From Ischnura elegans (lineage: Eukaryota > Arthropoda > Insecta > Odonata > Coenagrionidae), in assembly GCF_921293095.1 (NCBI RefSeq), contig NC_060249.1, positions 73,791,907 through 73,855,906 of the forward strand: a DNA stretch of 64,000 bases, written 5' to 3'. The position numbers were made by a program, and so were the translations under genes. The notes under the pieces were generated by a model. That model saw only the letters and a program-made list of their open reading frames with translations, did not search any database and was not told where the DNA came from. Positions 11,620-22,772 of the stretch are shown piece by piece; position 1 is the stretch's first letter; every line of letters begins with the position of its first letter.

Positions 11620-12115
11620 TAAGGCCAAGGACTTGTACGAGGCAGAATTTTCCTCTCGGTTAATTTTTTTGCCAAATTGCTGATGCCCAGGTTGGACTGA
11701 AATGCCTCCGATCTCTTCAGGTGCTCGTCATTTCGAGAGCAGCTCGTCTGCCTAGCGTGACCAGATTCACGCAACCAAAGATCCTCATCTGGACCTTGTG
11801 AAGGTCATTCCAAGTTACCCGTGGCAGAGTCGCGAGACGGAATATTAACATTAATTTGTACGAGGTTTTCGAGAGGAAGCTGGTTAATTACATCGATTAG
11901 ACTGTTGCTTTAGACTAACAGCTGAGGTCTCCCTCCTCTTTTTGTTTTCTGGCCTGCCTTGAATTTCATTTTTAAGATGGTAGCTTCCATGCTGGTTTTT
12001 TTATTTTAACCATTGAAGTTACCTAAAGCTCGATTAATTTCGTGTTGTTAAAAAAAAGTGTACATTCAAGGTTGGAGTAATAAATTCATTCATTCAATTC
12101 ATTCATTCTTCACTA
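11620..12115 (+). mobile_element. probable LINE 3' region with ATTC tail
   Basis: A moderately GC-rich stretch passes into a T-rich untranslated region, an AATAAA-like signal (GTAATAAATTC at about 12077) and a tail of ATTC repeats at about 12085-12112. This mirrors the (AATG)n type tail of the minus-strand LINE at 0.6 kb. Coding similarity in the upstream part is too weak to assign. Confidence 0.45.
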
Positions 12116-12689
12116 GTGTTTAGGTATGTGAAGATGGTAATATTGTCGCTGTCATTGTTTGCGAACAAAAGGAAGAATATAGACGAATTTCGGTCTTATC
12201 TTATGGAGGGACTCAGCGCTACCTAGAGAGCTCTTAATACGACACATCACTCCCCCTTGACCGATCTTTTCCATGACGCATCGTTATTTTAAAAAAGTAT
12301 GCTGTCAAATTGAAATGTTCAGAGTATATCGAGTAAATCATACTAAGTATTCGCCTGTGTCTCAAATTTTAAAACTATGCCTAACTATTTTCGCGGATAA
12401 AAAAATTTTACGTTTGATATAAAGGTAAATGTTGAAACGGCCCAACTCAATGCACCTTGAAAAGCTCAATATGACGGCTTCAGATTTAAAGATGTCCCAA
12501 AAAAGACAAAACACGACAGGCCGAGGGAGAGAAACACGTTCTCTTCATTAGAGATTTTCTTCAAATACATATACAAAAGGTTAAAAAAACTCACCATTAA
12601 AATATCATTCGACTTCATCAAGATGCGAACCCTAATCTCACAGTTTCTTCACACTTCTATTGCCAACGTAGCCAACTGACCTCTACGCC

Positions 12690-13030
12690 GCTTTGACTAT
12701 TCCCGTTTCAATACTATCCAACCATTCCTCTTCAGTCTGCATATCTTATAAGTTTCAGATACTATTTTCCACTATTTCCTAGTATTCTCTCCTTATAGTC
12801 CCCTTCAGAGCTTCTACGTTCCATTTACTAAATGCTCTAATTTTCATAATTCTTATGAATCTTACGCTGCATGCCGTAATCACTAGGCTAAGGTAAAAAT
12901 CCGCATCCGCTGCAGGGAAGCTGAGCGAGTTTTTCACACTATTCCTGAATATTTGTCTTACCATGATGTAGTCTATCGGATATCTCGCCGTGTCCCCTAG
13001 ACTTTTTCATGTGTACCTTTACCCTTTATG
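12690..13030 (-). mobile_element. LINE endonuclease-domain fragment
   Basis: The minus-strand frame at 12779-12964 reads IMVRQIFRNSVKNSLSFPAA followed by DADFYLSLVI and, further on, SKWNVEALKG. This is the end of the APE-type endonuclease of RTE-like LINEs. There the motif is normally '(S)YPGADxxSDHxLV', in which SDH is catalytic. Here that histidine-containing triplet has become FYL, so the enzyme would be dead. The link to the RT domain (KWNVEALK) follows, but the RT itself is not attached. Confidence 0.65.
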
Positions 13031-13439
13031 ATGATTAAACCAAGTGTTTGTGATGAATAACTTGTTTCTCCGGCAAATACCTACCGTTCTCTCTCCCCGG
13101 TTGTTTCGCATTCCTAATCAAAATTTTCCCTTTTCGTTTCCATTCCTCTCTTCCCCTACTGAGGCGTCCCCCACCCAACATTCCAGTCCCCCATCACCAT
13201 TAGATTTTTATCGCCCGAGATTTGGCTAATTATTTCCTCGAGCAGTTTAGACACCCCATCCACTTCTTCCTCCCAATGATTGCGAGTGGGCATGCAAAAC
13301 TTGAACGCGCATCAATTTCTATCACCAGAATCCTATCTCTTACTTGATCTATACCTACCACTCTATCACCCATCTTGCTGTTTAATACCCTCGTCGACTT
13401 TCCTTCTACCACTTTATGTATCCCACAATCCTTCCACAG
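13031..13439. other. pyrimidine-rich stretch flanking LINE relics
   Basis: CT-rich on the plus strand, probably decayed LINE sequence, but no motif is clear enough to assign. Confidence 0.3.
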
Positions 13440-14110
13440 CACTTCGCATAATCCTTCCCCCAGTTGTAGTTGGTGATCATCAAATACCGTTCAGCGACTC
13501 TGTTCGCACTCTTGGACAAACCCTCACACAAAATTTGTCTTGGAACTAACATGTCAATGACATCTGTAATAAAGTCATTATCACTTTCTATCAACTAAAA
13601 CTTCATACCCACTTACTTCCTATATCCACCCGAAAAATTTTAATCTCTACCTTAGTATCCCCTTCCTTTGATTATTTTAGTCTTGTTTATAATGACATGC
13701 CTAAAGAGCTGGATAAAAAGTGACAAAGGCCACTTAATTCATGTGTAAGATATGTATTTAATTTAAGAAAATATGTTCATGTATTATAGTACAGAATCAG
13801 CCTTGGTTGGCTAAATATTTGTAACCGAAGAAAATTCGACTCGGTGCTCTTCTTTTGAAGATATTCAGAGAAAGAATCCCTAATTATCTCCGGGAAATTT
13901 TTATGAACAGATAAGTAACCACTCAGATGTCATCTCGCAAAGAGGACTATTTACGTTAACCTACTTTACGTACAACTGCCTACCACAAATCATTTATAGT
14001 TACGGCATCTAAATTTTGGAATTTTCTCACTCAGGGTCTAAAAAAAAGGAATCCAACCATGCATTTAAATATAAATTACATATTGCTTTACTCAATGGAG
14101 AGCGGAAGAG
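13440..14110 (+). mobile_element. LINE reverse-transcriptase C-terminal fragment (decayed)
   Basis: The plus-strand translation, broken by stops and shifts, shows the post-palm part of a Jockey/CR1-like RT. FSDSVRTLGQTLTQNLSWN (near 13490-13549) is the 'LGxxxDxxLxWxxH' block. Then come HVNDICNKVI, STRKILISTLVSPSFDY ('KxxLxxSLxxPxxDY'), NDMPKELDKK, NSCVRYVF, and a late ATKFWNFLTQGLKKRNP-like segment near 14010-14050. Loss of the W and G positions and several in-frame stops show that it is inactive. The RT catalytic FxDD box is not included. Confidence 0.65.
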
Positions 14111-14598
14111 GTCACCATAATTCCAATTGCAGAAAAATGCGCGAAAATTTGGTTTTTGCTCACACAAAAAACCGTCACTAAAACAGCCTTACCTAACGAT
14201 AAAATGACTGGATAGAAAAATTAAAGTTTCTTCAAAAGTTTGCTGTAAATTCTATTCTTCCGCAAGCATTTTCACGCCCCTTTCTCACCTAGTTTGAGGA
14301 ATCCGCCAGTTTCGAATTAGACAATGCGACTTCGACACAGACAATGAGAATCAGTGGAGATAAAAAAAAAAAAAGGCTTACTGCTCAACTGCATCAGCAT
14401 TTTAGCTCATCCCAAGGCTGTCCGCACAGTATAATTCTCATCAAAATTATAACCTCCCTTGTGTATGTTTTACCTTTTACCACGTGGAATTTGACATTGT
14501 ACGAACAGGATGGATGATTCCCCATCTTATTTTCTCGCAGACTATAAAGATAATCCTAGATTCCCCGATAATTTTGGTTAAAAAATAATTCTAACCAT

Positions 14599-14630
14599 CT
14601 GATGAAGAGGGCAAGACGCCTTCGAAGATG
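14599..14630 (+). ncRNA. solitary hammerhead-ribozyme-like core (candidate)
   Basis: An exact CTGATGA (14599-14605) is followed by a 6-bp helix, 14607-14612 (GAGGGC) with 14618-14623 (GCCTTC, one G-T pair), loop AAGAC, then GAAGA. Canonical hammerheads have CUGAUGA, helix II, then GAAA. Here the last A of GAAA is G, which should reduce or abolish cleavage. No flanking arms or target duplication were identified. Confidence 0.35.
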
Positions 14631-15587
14631 AATTTCAAGTAAGTAAGATTTGCCATCTTTCCATTTTCTGACCCCTGTGCTCGTGTTAGGAAAACAAACT
14701 TCGACGAAACAATGAAATGAAGCTCGAACGATCATCACTCAGACTAGTGCCTTTGCATCACAGCAAGAAACAAACAAAAATAAAATCAAGAAAGAATCAA
14801 ACAATGAGAAAAACAAACAGCAGAGATGCTCACAGATTGGAATGTGAAACTCATGCAAGCGAGTAGCGGATACCAGATCCTTCCTTTACGTGAAAGTTTT
14901 TTTTTTCCGGAACATCAGACATTCCATTTCATCTATGTTATACCATTTCAGCTTACAATCATTAAGTTATAATTTAATTTATAGATTCAACCTATAATTT
15001 ATCTCTATTGTATCTTTCAATTTGAGCAAATGAGTAAGGGTGCTCGGAAATTTTCAAATGCTGAAAAGTAGTTCCTTAGGAAATGCTTCCACCACCAGTC
15101 AATATACGATTTATCTCCACTGACAACAAGGGAAAGGGAAAAATATCTCTTTAAAGACATGAAAGTCATAGTTTACCCGTATTCAAGAACCAATATACAA
15201 GTTTTATTTAACAATCATGCATTGCCACAGCAAATCTGTATGCCAAATTTTCGTTCGCGTTTGACGAATGACGGGCGAACGCGGCGGATTCGAAAAATGT
15301 AGATGTCCTTGATGCACATTTTTAATTGAAAATACGGGATACAAGGTGCGTGTTTTAATTCGGATACTAAGTGCACGAAACGACATTTTTTTTTGTTTCG
15401 GCGGCGAGACACGCACGGAACAGAAAGCCACAATTCGGCGAGCGGGGAACTCAATCTGCTTGGCGACGGTCAACCGGTTCAGGCAAAAGATCTGTCACTC
15501 AACCATCTCTCAACCAGTCTATCAAGTCTCAATCAAATCGAATCTTTCATCAATCAAAACTTAGGTTATCATATTTTTATAGCCAGG

Positions 15588-15595
15588 GTATACGG
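15588..15595. repeat. 8-bp target-site duplication, left
   Basis: GTATACGG, repeated exactly at 15969-15976, flanks the hAT MITE at 15596-15968. Confidence 0.8.
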
Positions 15596-15968
15596 CAATG
15601 GCGGATCTAGGGGGGACAAGGGGGGGGCTAAGAGGGGGTTAAAAAGTGGGGCTCGGAAAAAATTACCATTCTATCTAGTGTAAATTAAAAGATACAGTGT
15701 CCGGCATGATACGGTGGAAATCTTTGATGTTCAGCTTATTAAAACCACTTGTCTGTTTTCACACACTCTTATTTACACCGACCATGGTTTCGGCAACTTG
15801 CGCCAAGTGACCTTGATAATGGCACAAGTTGCCGAAACCATGGTCGGTGTAAATAAAAGTGTGCGGAAACAAACAAGTGGTTTTAATAAGCTGAATAGTG
15901 TAAATTGGATACCCAAGGGCGCGCTATAGTCCCCTTGCCCCCCCCCCCCCCCCATAGATCCGCCACTG
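15596..15968 (+). mobile_element. hAT-type MITE (family CAGTGGCGGATC), interrupted
   Basis: The left terminus CAATGGCGGATCTAGG and the right terminus CATAGATCCGCCACTG are inverted repeats. The perfect 8-bp duplication GTATACGG is diagnostic of hAT superfamily insertion. The interior contains poly-G and poly-C runs and the segment GGAAAAAATTACCATTCTAT shared with the copy at 29591-29760. The element is split by fold-back copy B at 15687-15895, so without it the length would be about 150 bp. There is no coding capacity, so it would have depended on a hAT transposase supplied elsewhere. Confidence 0.85.
15687..15895 (-). mobile_element. fold-back insertion B, nested in a hAT MITE
   Basis: Long inverted arms at about 15730-15806 and 15822-15895, separated by a very short loop, form an almost perfect hairpin. 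A one-sided tail of about 43 bp lies outside the left arm (15687-15729). The 11-bp direct repeat TAGTGTAAATT occurs at 15676-15686 and 15896-15906. The hAT MITE copy at 29.6 kb has this site once and uninterrupted, so it serves as an empty-site paralogue. The core is at 15813-15839: TTGATAA, helix GGCA/TGCC with loop CAAGT, then GAAACC. It is the clearest proof that the fold-back is an independent mobile unit. Confidence 0.8.
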
Positions 15969-15976
15969 GTATACGG
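15969..15976. repeat. 8-bp target-site duplication, right
   Basis: GTATACGG, exact copy of 15588-15595. Confidence 0.8.
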
Positions 15977-16487
15977 AACATTTCTTCACAGCTAAATTCA
16001 TTTCACATTTTCTCCACCATTAATCCCAAATTTTTTGATACGAATCTTCCACGAACCACAATTTATCTCCATCCTTATTGGACTGTGAGGCTCCAAGCAC
16101 TTACTTTCATCCGCAGGCTCTCCGTCCTTTTAGATGCATAGCGGTGTGTCGAGAGAGGTAGAGGTAGAGAGAGAGACTGGGAGAATGAGAGGAATACAGA
16201 AATAGTCGTGACGGCGATTTAGCTGAGATGGTTTATTATTCGAGTGGCAGCTATGGGACCATAAGCATAACCCTGTCTTTCGAAAAATAAACAAAGAGAG
16301 GTGAAAGGAGGCATTTCGCATACGATGTCACGAGTATCTACTGAACGGCCAAAGAACCCTTCGGAAAAACCGAAAGAGCTTTTGAAAAGCTATTTCATTG
16401 CGCAATGGTTTTAGCCTTTTTCTACTAACATAAGGACTTGGTGAGACAACGTAATTTTCAGTGATAGACCCTAAAAATTGAAGATTA
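15977..16487. other. intergenic DNA, nothing recognised
   Basis: Includes a short GA-rich run at about 16146-16195. No gene or element is recognised. Confidence 0.4.
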
Positions 16488-16983
16488 ACAGTAAACCCCG
16501 CTTATTATGTACTTCAGGGGACATGTTCTATTTTGTTATAAATGGGATTTTATTACATCCATAATAAAGGATTATATACTTTACAGGATTGCCGCCTACT
16601 ATTCTGTAAATCATCTTTATGTAAGCAACAGATCCGTAACATATAACCGTCGTCACACCCTCTCCATCAAACGGCTATCAGGGTGAGGATTTTACGATCC
16701 AGATTAGAACTAGTGGTGAGGGTCACAAGTAAGGACAACTGATAATAAGGTAAGGAACGGTTAAGTAACGAAGATGGCCGTAATTTTTTTACAAAAGAGA
16801 AAATAATTCCCCAAGGCACCAAGGAATAGTTCGTAATACCGGGGGGGATCTTGTATCATCCAAACACGTTAAATGAGGGAAAATAAACATTGGCGATCAT
16901 ATAAAAGTCCAAGGGACCGGGTACTCACCTCGTTATAAGTGAGATTTCGTTACATGCATGATCGTTATTAGCGAGTTTTACCA
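16488..16983. mobile_element. pogo/Tigger-like MITE
   Basis: The left end ACAGTAAACCCCGCTTATTA and the right end, whose complement reads TGGTAAAACTCGCTAATAAC, are imperfect inverted repeats. Each abuts a TA dinucleotide (16486-16487 and 16984-16985). Subterminal words resembling TTATAACGAG...AGGGACC occur at about 16915-16950. This is the pattern of pogo-like elements, whose ends begin CAGTAAAACCTCG or similar and which insert at TA. There is no transposase frame. Confidence 0.55.
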
Positions 16984-17329
16984 TAGCTATTTTTAAGTCT
17001 CCTGCAAAATATTTTGGCAGCAGATTTATACCACAGCGTATATCGACTTATTTCAACTCAATAAATAATTGCAGAGAAAATATGAACAAGAATGATTTTC
17101 GGCTTCTGAAGCGTAAAAAACCGAGATCATGTGATGAGTCTGATTGCCTTGATACGACAATAACGTTATTTCCATGTTGTTTATGCCGATTTAAACATCA
17201 TTTTCACTAAATTTAATAATCACGGAGAAGAAATTACAGATCTGTAAATATTTGTACATAATAATGTATTAAATACACATATTAGTACTTCATCTTTGAA
17301 CTTGTCCATTTACAAAAATAAGACTGAAG

Positions 17330-17945
17330 ATGGTGCTAAATACTGACCTCGGCTTTTACTTACCGCGCAGCCACCTCGAGAACTGTAGAATATATTTACT
17401 CTACGACATCAGCAAGAGAATTGCATTAGCAAAGGAGGCGTTCATGAACAGTAAGGAGGCTATGAGAGGTTCGAATTTATGTAAGAATTTAAAGAAAAGG
17501 TTAGAGAAGAGTCTGATATGGAGTGTGGCGCTTTACTGTGCAGAAACGTAGACACTTAGGTAGGAGGACGAGAGAAGACTGAAGGCATTCGTGATGTGGG
17601 TGTGGCGAAGAATGGAGAGGGTGAAGTGGAAGAAGAGGAGAAGGAGCTACGAAGTGCTGGACATGGTGAGTGAGGAGAGGTAGCTTTTAGATGAAATACG
17701 GAGAACACAAGGTGTGGATGGAGGGAGTACTTAGCGGGGAGGAGATGTTGAAAACAGTGCTGGAGGGTAGAATGTTAGGTAAACGAGGGAGAGGAAGGAA
17801 AAGAATGGAATTTTTAGATAGAATGAAAGGGAGTAGACCTTACTGTGAATTGAAGAGGGAAGTGCTTGATGGAATTGGAGGCTTCCAGAATTCTTCTTAA
17901 GCCCTCCATCGAAACCTACTTTAATCGGTAGAATACTTTAATAAT
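17330..17945 (+). mobile_element. LINE reverse-transcriptase C-terminal fragment (family 1)
   Basis: The plus-strand frames read LCKNLKKRLEKSLIWSVALY-CAET, stop, TLR, stop, then EDERRLKAFVMWVWRRMERV and VLDMVSEER. After a frame shift they continue GVLSGEEMLKTVLEGRMLGK and RGRGRKRMEFLDRMKG. This is the conserved tail of the RT of an abundant insect LINE type ('ETWTLRxxDxxRLxAFEMWxxRRMxRVxW'). At least three TAG stops (17549, 17558 and near 17680) and one shift make it a pseudogene. The element ends near 17945 in an AATAATAAAA tail. Related pieces lie on the minus strand at 37.5, 38.5 and 39.2 kb. Confidence 0.8.
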
Positions 17946-18439
17946 AAAAGGGAATTACTACGTGGATCAGACCGAGGGACATCTGAGCGACTTCCAATGG
18001 TAAAGTAGCATCGATTAGATCGACGCTGAATTTTATTTAGTCAACTTAGTCACCCAATCCTCCCCTGTCGTGATGTTTGATGGCAAAATATCAATAATTT
18101 AGACTCTTTTTCATCTTCACTTCATGGCAAACGAAAACCCCATTAATCTAGCAACAAGTTTTCAACGATATTATCTTAAATTTCAAATAAACATTCTGCA
18201 GACATTTCATTGGAAAAAGTAGTGAAATGTTGTTTTTCCTCTTCCAAAAGTAACTACGCTACGAGTAAAGAATACGTGACGCAAAAAGCGAAATTCTGAC
18301 AGCGGAATGCGACCTTTTCATTCAAGTAAAGCGAAAATTATCCAACTAGGAAAATTAATTTATAATAAATCCACAAGTCTGCATTCTAACAATGAATTTT
18401 TTTTAAATAAAATCCTTTTGTGATTCGAGAAGAATCGGG
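17946..18439. other. AT-rich DNA, nothing recognised
   Basis: No supported feature. Confidence 0.4.
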
Positions 18440-18712
18440 TCCTACAAAGGGTCAGATTAAGGAAATTATTTGGGGGGGGGGGTATTTGTTATTTACCGCA
18501 GCACCTTTGTAATATGCAATATCTCGCAGTGATTACGCCCGTGAGGTTTGATATGCGTAGACAAGAGGCTTTTAGATATTCATCAATTATTTAAAAAATT
18601 GTTTTTTAGGCATGTGAAAAAAACTTAAAGAGCCACCTTGAAAATTAGCTCGATTTCAATTTTTCCAGAAATTCCGAGGGGCGGCCACTCCCCCCCCCCC
18701 CTCAATCCGTTA
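18440..18712. mobile_element. possible hAT-type MITE relic with poly-G/poly-C ends
   Basis: A G run at about 18472-18482 is mirrored by a C run at about 18690-18701, which is followed by CTCAATCCGTTACTG. Similar poly-G/poly-C subterminal tracts mark the hAT MITEs at 28.3, 29.0 and 29.6 kb. The outer ends are only weakly inverted and no convincing target duplication was found. Confidence 0.3.
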
Positions 18713-21700
18713 CTGTACCGCTATCAAAATCAGCGTTTTGATGACCGACATATTTATTACCCTCGGGGCTCTAACACCGAGCATTGGCTCATATGTGACG
18801 TATTTAGGTCATACGCGGTGCATCTCGCGGCCGCGAGGAAGACAAACTGGTCCGTCATCGATACACCTTAAGAAGTAGAAGGACCTGAACTTCATCCACA
18901 CGCTCACTATTGACATCACATTTTCAGTGTCAGCAACACGGAATCGTTAGACACCCCACAAACTTTAAATAATTATTAATAATGATTTTAAATCATGCCG
19001 GGTGTTATATATTGGATGTAGAACGCTATACTATATGCTTATACTCGCTACACCTTTAGTAAGTAAACATACTTCACAGCATTTTATGACATACCACGTG
19101 GGTCACACGAGATCAGTTCATTGAGTACCAAAATTGTACACATTCATAAGGACATATTTCATTTGCTATCCGGCAGAATTGATTTCGGAAAACATTTCCA
19201 GAACTAATACAAGTTTGGAAATTCGGAGTTTGTGCATTGATAGAACGTTTAGAACTAATATCGGTAGATTCTACAAAATGTAGCTTGCCATTATAACTTA
19301 TATGCTTACGAAAAATTTTCGCAACTAAAAAATAATTCAGGAAATATACAAAATGTTCGCACCAACCAAAAACAAACACTAAATATAAATTTTGTTGCAC
19401 GTAAGTAAAAATTCCCCCAAAAGATGTATCAAATATCTTTCTGAGAGCTGCCAACATGTTAACAAAAAATAGTTTCAGTAAAAACATTACATAAAGAGTT
19501 CCAATAAATTGCATGATAATAATCCACATCCCTATTATTTTCAGACCCTGTTTTATTCCCTACAAATACTTTCCTCCTACATTTGACCTTCGTTCTAAAG
19601 AGAACCTGATGTCCCCTACAGTGAACCAAATTTTGACCTTGTTCTCTTTTGTTGAAGACGGTTTATTAGGGTGATTTGCCTAAACACTTCGATATGAAAA
19701 CGTCGCCATAATTTTTTTTATTCTCTCTCTTCTCAAGGTAAATAATTGCCGAAACATTTATAACTATTCAAGCATGGACACATTTGTCGACCCTGGGATT
19801 CGCTACCATCTTCCCCGTGATTCTTAAGACATGATTCCCTGCATAATTGACTCCATAAATTTATCTAAATTTTGTTTAATCGTCAGTACCTAAAGGAATT
19901 TTGAATCTTAATTTTGAACAAAAAAATGAAATGTATAGATGAAGATCGAAACTGGCATTCAAAATTCACATGGAATATTTCATCAGTTCTTCGGAGATAC
20001 CACCCTAAACTAACTGGTTCTAAAACGTATTTATTAAACGAGGTTTGGGAAAGGCTAGAGCTAAGTTTTCCTCATTTCTGATTGGTTAGGGACAAAATGA
20101 ACACGTGACTCATAATCTCAATTTATGATTTTTTTGAAAAATCGCGAAAAGGAAGATAACGACATATTTCGCAACCGTCGACAATGAAAAACAACTATCG
20201 TATCTTCTTTAATTCAATAATTGCCAGTGGAAAACAGAACTTAGTTTGTTGAAAAATCAGTTATGTTAAAGTAAAATTTCATCATCACGATAGTGCAGGT
20301 ACGTCCATGAAAAACGAACTTTCATGCCACCAAAAATTGCCACCCATACTAGAATGTAATGGCAACAAAGATTAACAGACAAACGTCCATATGATTCAAG
20401 AAACAAGTCTACAATATCGGAGTTCGGAAGTACGGTTCAACCTTGGATTATTTTTTTACACCTAAGCTAAGGCCATCATTTACTCGTTCGTGTACTTTCT
20501 CATTAAAAGCGGAACCGACGAATTAAAACTAAAGGTTGTTTCCGGATGACCTTGGATCAAGCGTAGAATTCGAACGATGAATTCGAAAATATCACATAAA
20601 TTTTGCACTTTCCATTTCCATCGAGAATACTTACTTTACTATTCTTAATAAAGACCTCATAAGTGTAGAAAATCCCTCCTTAAGAAGCTTCAAAAACTAC
20701 TATTTCCGCAAGCAAAGCGGTAAGAGACCTCATTGCGTCTAGGGGAAAAATAAAGGTATACTCCTGGATGCAATAGTCTACTTGGCGGCCGATACGGCAA
20801 AAGGGACATTATGTAGAGATAAAAATTTTGGACTATATCTATAATGAGTGTTTTCTGCTGATACAAACTGAGCACGTGCGTGCCGACGGATGTGAACACT
20901 TCCTTTTCCCTCGCTAGCTCATTAAGTAACATACTCGTTGGAAAAGCTCCCAACTGGAGTTAATCGGCTAACCTTCGAACATGAGACGGGACTTCGCTAA
21001 ATTGCAGGACGAAAATCTCTCGTGATCTTAAACCCGACCGATCAGTTCTTTCATGACCCCGAAAACTCCAAATTGCAAAAACGAAGGTTTAAAAAGCATT
21101 TTACTTTAATGAAAATAAGATGAGAAAAGAATAATCACCAATTAAATTTATATATAAACATATTCACGCACAATTCCAAGAGGTAACAAATAACGGAGAA
21201 AATAGCAAAGAGCTAAATAAACGAAGGAAAAATGAATAATTTCCGCCAAATTTGAGACAATGGTGAGATAATTTTAATGGAACTTTAGAACTGGACAAAT
21301 TATTATGATTACTGTTGTTTTGGAGCATATTTATTTTGTTCCCGGACAGTAATTTCAGGTAAATTGCTCACAATAATCGCGGGCCTTTCCACAAAGATTC
21401 AAGCGCAGTACCCAACACAGTAGAACAGCCGAAGGTTCGTGTTTACTATAGACGTTGTGTAGCATTCTTTTCACTTCGTCAGGTTTTTTTTAATGATTTG
21501 AGGATTGAATAAGTGAGGATATTAAATCACATAAATAACACCCTCCTGCTTCACTTGATTCAAACTTAGCTATAAATAACGCTTCTATTAATATTTTTCC
21601 GTCCACCTGGAATGAAAATATATTTATTGCCCTGGATCTATTATATATATGTAATTAATAAGATGGATAAGCTGCATAAGAAACCTCAGGATGTCCCAAA

Positions 21701-21802
21701 AAAACAAAAGTTCCCCGATAACTTTTTGAGAGACGGTATTTAGCCTAGACCTCTGATGAGCAGAACAATACTTTATTCTCAAATTTCCCACGATGAATAC
21801 AC
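18713..21802. other. 3.1 kb AT-rich stretch with a hydrophobic 138-codon minus frame
   Basis: The minus frame 19113-19529 (138 codons) is rich in F, L, V, I and Y and would give two or three membrane segments in its first 80 residues. AT-rich DNA produces such peptides by chance and no family is recognised. Positions 19828-19877 are duplicated exactly inside the MITE at 21.8 kb. Nothing else is supported. Confidence 0.35.
19828..19877 (+). repeat. 50-bp donor copy of filler DNA
   Basis: This 50-bp stretch, starting GACATGATTCCCTGCATAAT and ending ATTTTGTTT, occurs again without mismatch at 21839-21888, inside a hAT MITE. Confidence 0.8.
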
Positions 21803-22037
21803 CCAGTGGCGGATCTAGGGTAGGGACAAGGGACATTGGACATGATTCCCTGCATAATTGACTCCATAAATTTATCTAAATTTTGTTTTTTCTTTTCTAT
21901 TCTAGAGATGCTAAGTAGGGGTCAATCTACCAGCATTTGTGGTTGTCCAGACAGAATTACAATTCCAGCTAGTCTAAATTGGATGCCCAAGGGGGGACTA
22001 TAGCTCTCTAAGCCCCCCTCCCCCCTTAGATCCAGAG
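21803..22037 (+). mobile_element. hAT-type MITE with filler DNA in its centre
   Basis: The left end CCAGTGGCGGATCTAGGGTA and a degraded right end (CCCCTTAGATCC) match the family at 15596 and 29591. The flanks GAATACAC (21795-21802) and GGATACAC (22038-22045) match at 7 of 8 positions. After GGGACAAGGG the family sequence is replaced by about 120 bp of foreign DNA. It then resumes at about 21962 with TCTAAATTGGATGCCCAA. The first 50 bp of the foreign part are an exact copy of 19828-19877; the remainder has no source in the window that I can see. This is the pattern of interrupted gap repair with template switching. Confidence 0.7.
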
Positions 22038-22139
22038 GGATACACATGATAAAAGAAAATACGCACTTAAGTAATAAAACATTGCATTCATTCACCTAAA
22101 GGTTCAGCATTCCTGTTATGCACCATTAAAGGACGCAAG

Positions 22140-22430
22140 ATTGAATACAACTGGAAGGCCTACCTCGGAAGGTGTCATGTATTCTCGGGTCTACCAGTAT
22201 TTTTCCACTGGTGAACCCGAAGGGTATCAAGGGTCTTCTGACAAAAATAAAGAAAATTGGCCGCTGAGCCGTGAAAAGGTCTAGTTATGTTCTTTAGAGG
22301 TGAACCTTAGCTCAGGCCCTTAGCACCTGTAATGACAGGTTGGTTATAACAGCGGCGGCTGAGAATTTGAACCCGGGCCCATGACAAGGACATCAATACA
22401 CCAGAGAGTCAACATTCTACGGAAGATCAG
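22140..22430 (-). mobile_element. SINE-like, tRNA-derived fragment
   Basis: The complement of 22365-22385 contains GGGCCCGGGTTCAAATTC, a good pol III B box. It is followed on the minus strand by a non-tRNA body that includes hairpin words (AACCTGTCATTACAGG). The A-box region is degraded. It resembles the SINE at 4 kb in type, but family identity is not proven. Confidence 0.45.
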
Positions 22431-22439
22431 AATATATAA

Positions 22440-22772
22440 ATAAAATAAGAGAGATAGACTGTAGAGCAGCCAGATTCAGAATGTCTTTTTTTCCACGATC
22501 AATAAGAGATTATAACGGCAGCGTTAGAATTCACAAATAGATTAAATGACTTGTAGTGTAGCCTACTAACTTATGTATAACTTAATCATGTTTCGGAATT
22601 TTATTATTATTTCTAACAGCATATGGTAGTATAATTTGTTAGCATGCGTGACGTTTTTTTGACCGTGTGGTGTGTATGTGGGAGTCCAATTGCATGCGGG
22701 TGATTGATCACCCCCTGCCATACACCCTAGAGGTAGTTGGCAGGGTATTATGTAGATGTAGATGAGAGTCAA
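22440..22772 (+). mobile_element. LINE 3' end, TAGATG tail
   Basis: A short frame reads AARFRMSFFPRSIRDYNGS and stops at about 22540. This is the 'FFPRTIRxWNxL' terminal block common to non-LTR retrotransposon ORF2 proteins. The untranslated region ends with a hairpin-like CCCCTGCCATACACCC / GGCAGGG and the tail TATGTAGATGTAGATG at about 22749-22764. The copy is strongly 5'-truncated. Confidence 0.65.

Larger units (their letters stand above)
14111..15595. other. intergenic DNA with one isolated hammerhead-like motif
   Basis: No gene is supported. Overlapping frames around 15204-15683 lie in a short GC-richer patch and are mutually exclusive shadows. The only structured item noticed is the stem-loop at 14599-14630, listed separately. 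Confidence 0.4.

Noticed and set aside
15905..16141. Proline-rich 78-codon protein
   Set aside because: It starts inside a hAT MITE and its PPPPPPP run is the poly-C tract of the element.
19113..19529. Chemoreceptor-like membrane protein exon
   Set aside because: The 138-codon frame is hydrophobic, but AT-rich DNA gives such frames readily. No family signature or splice signals were found.
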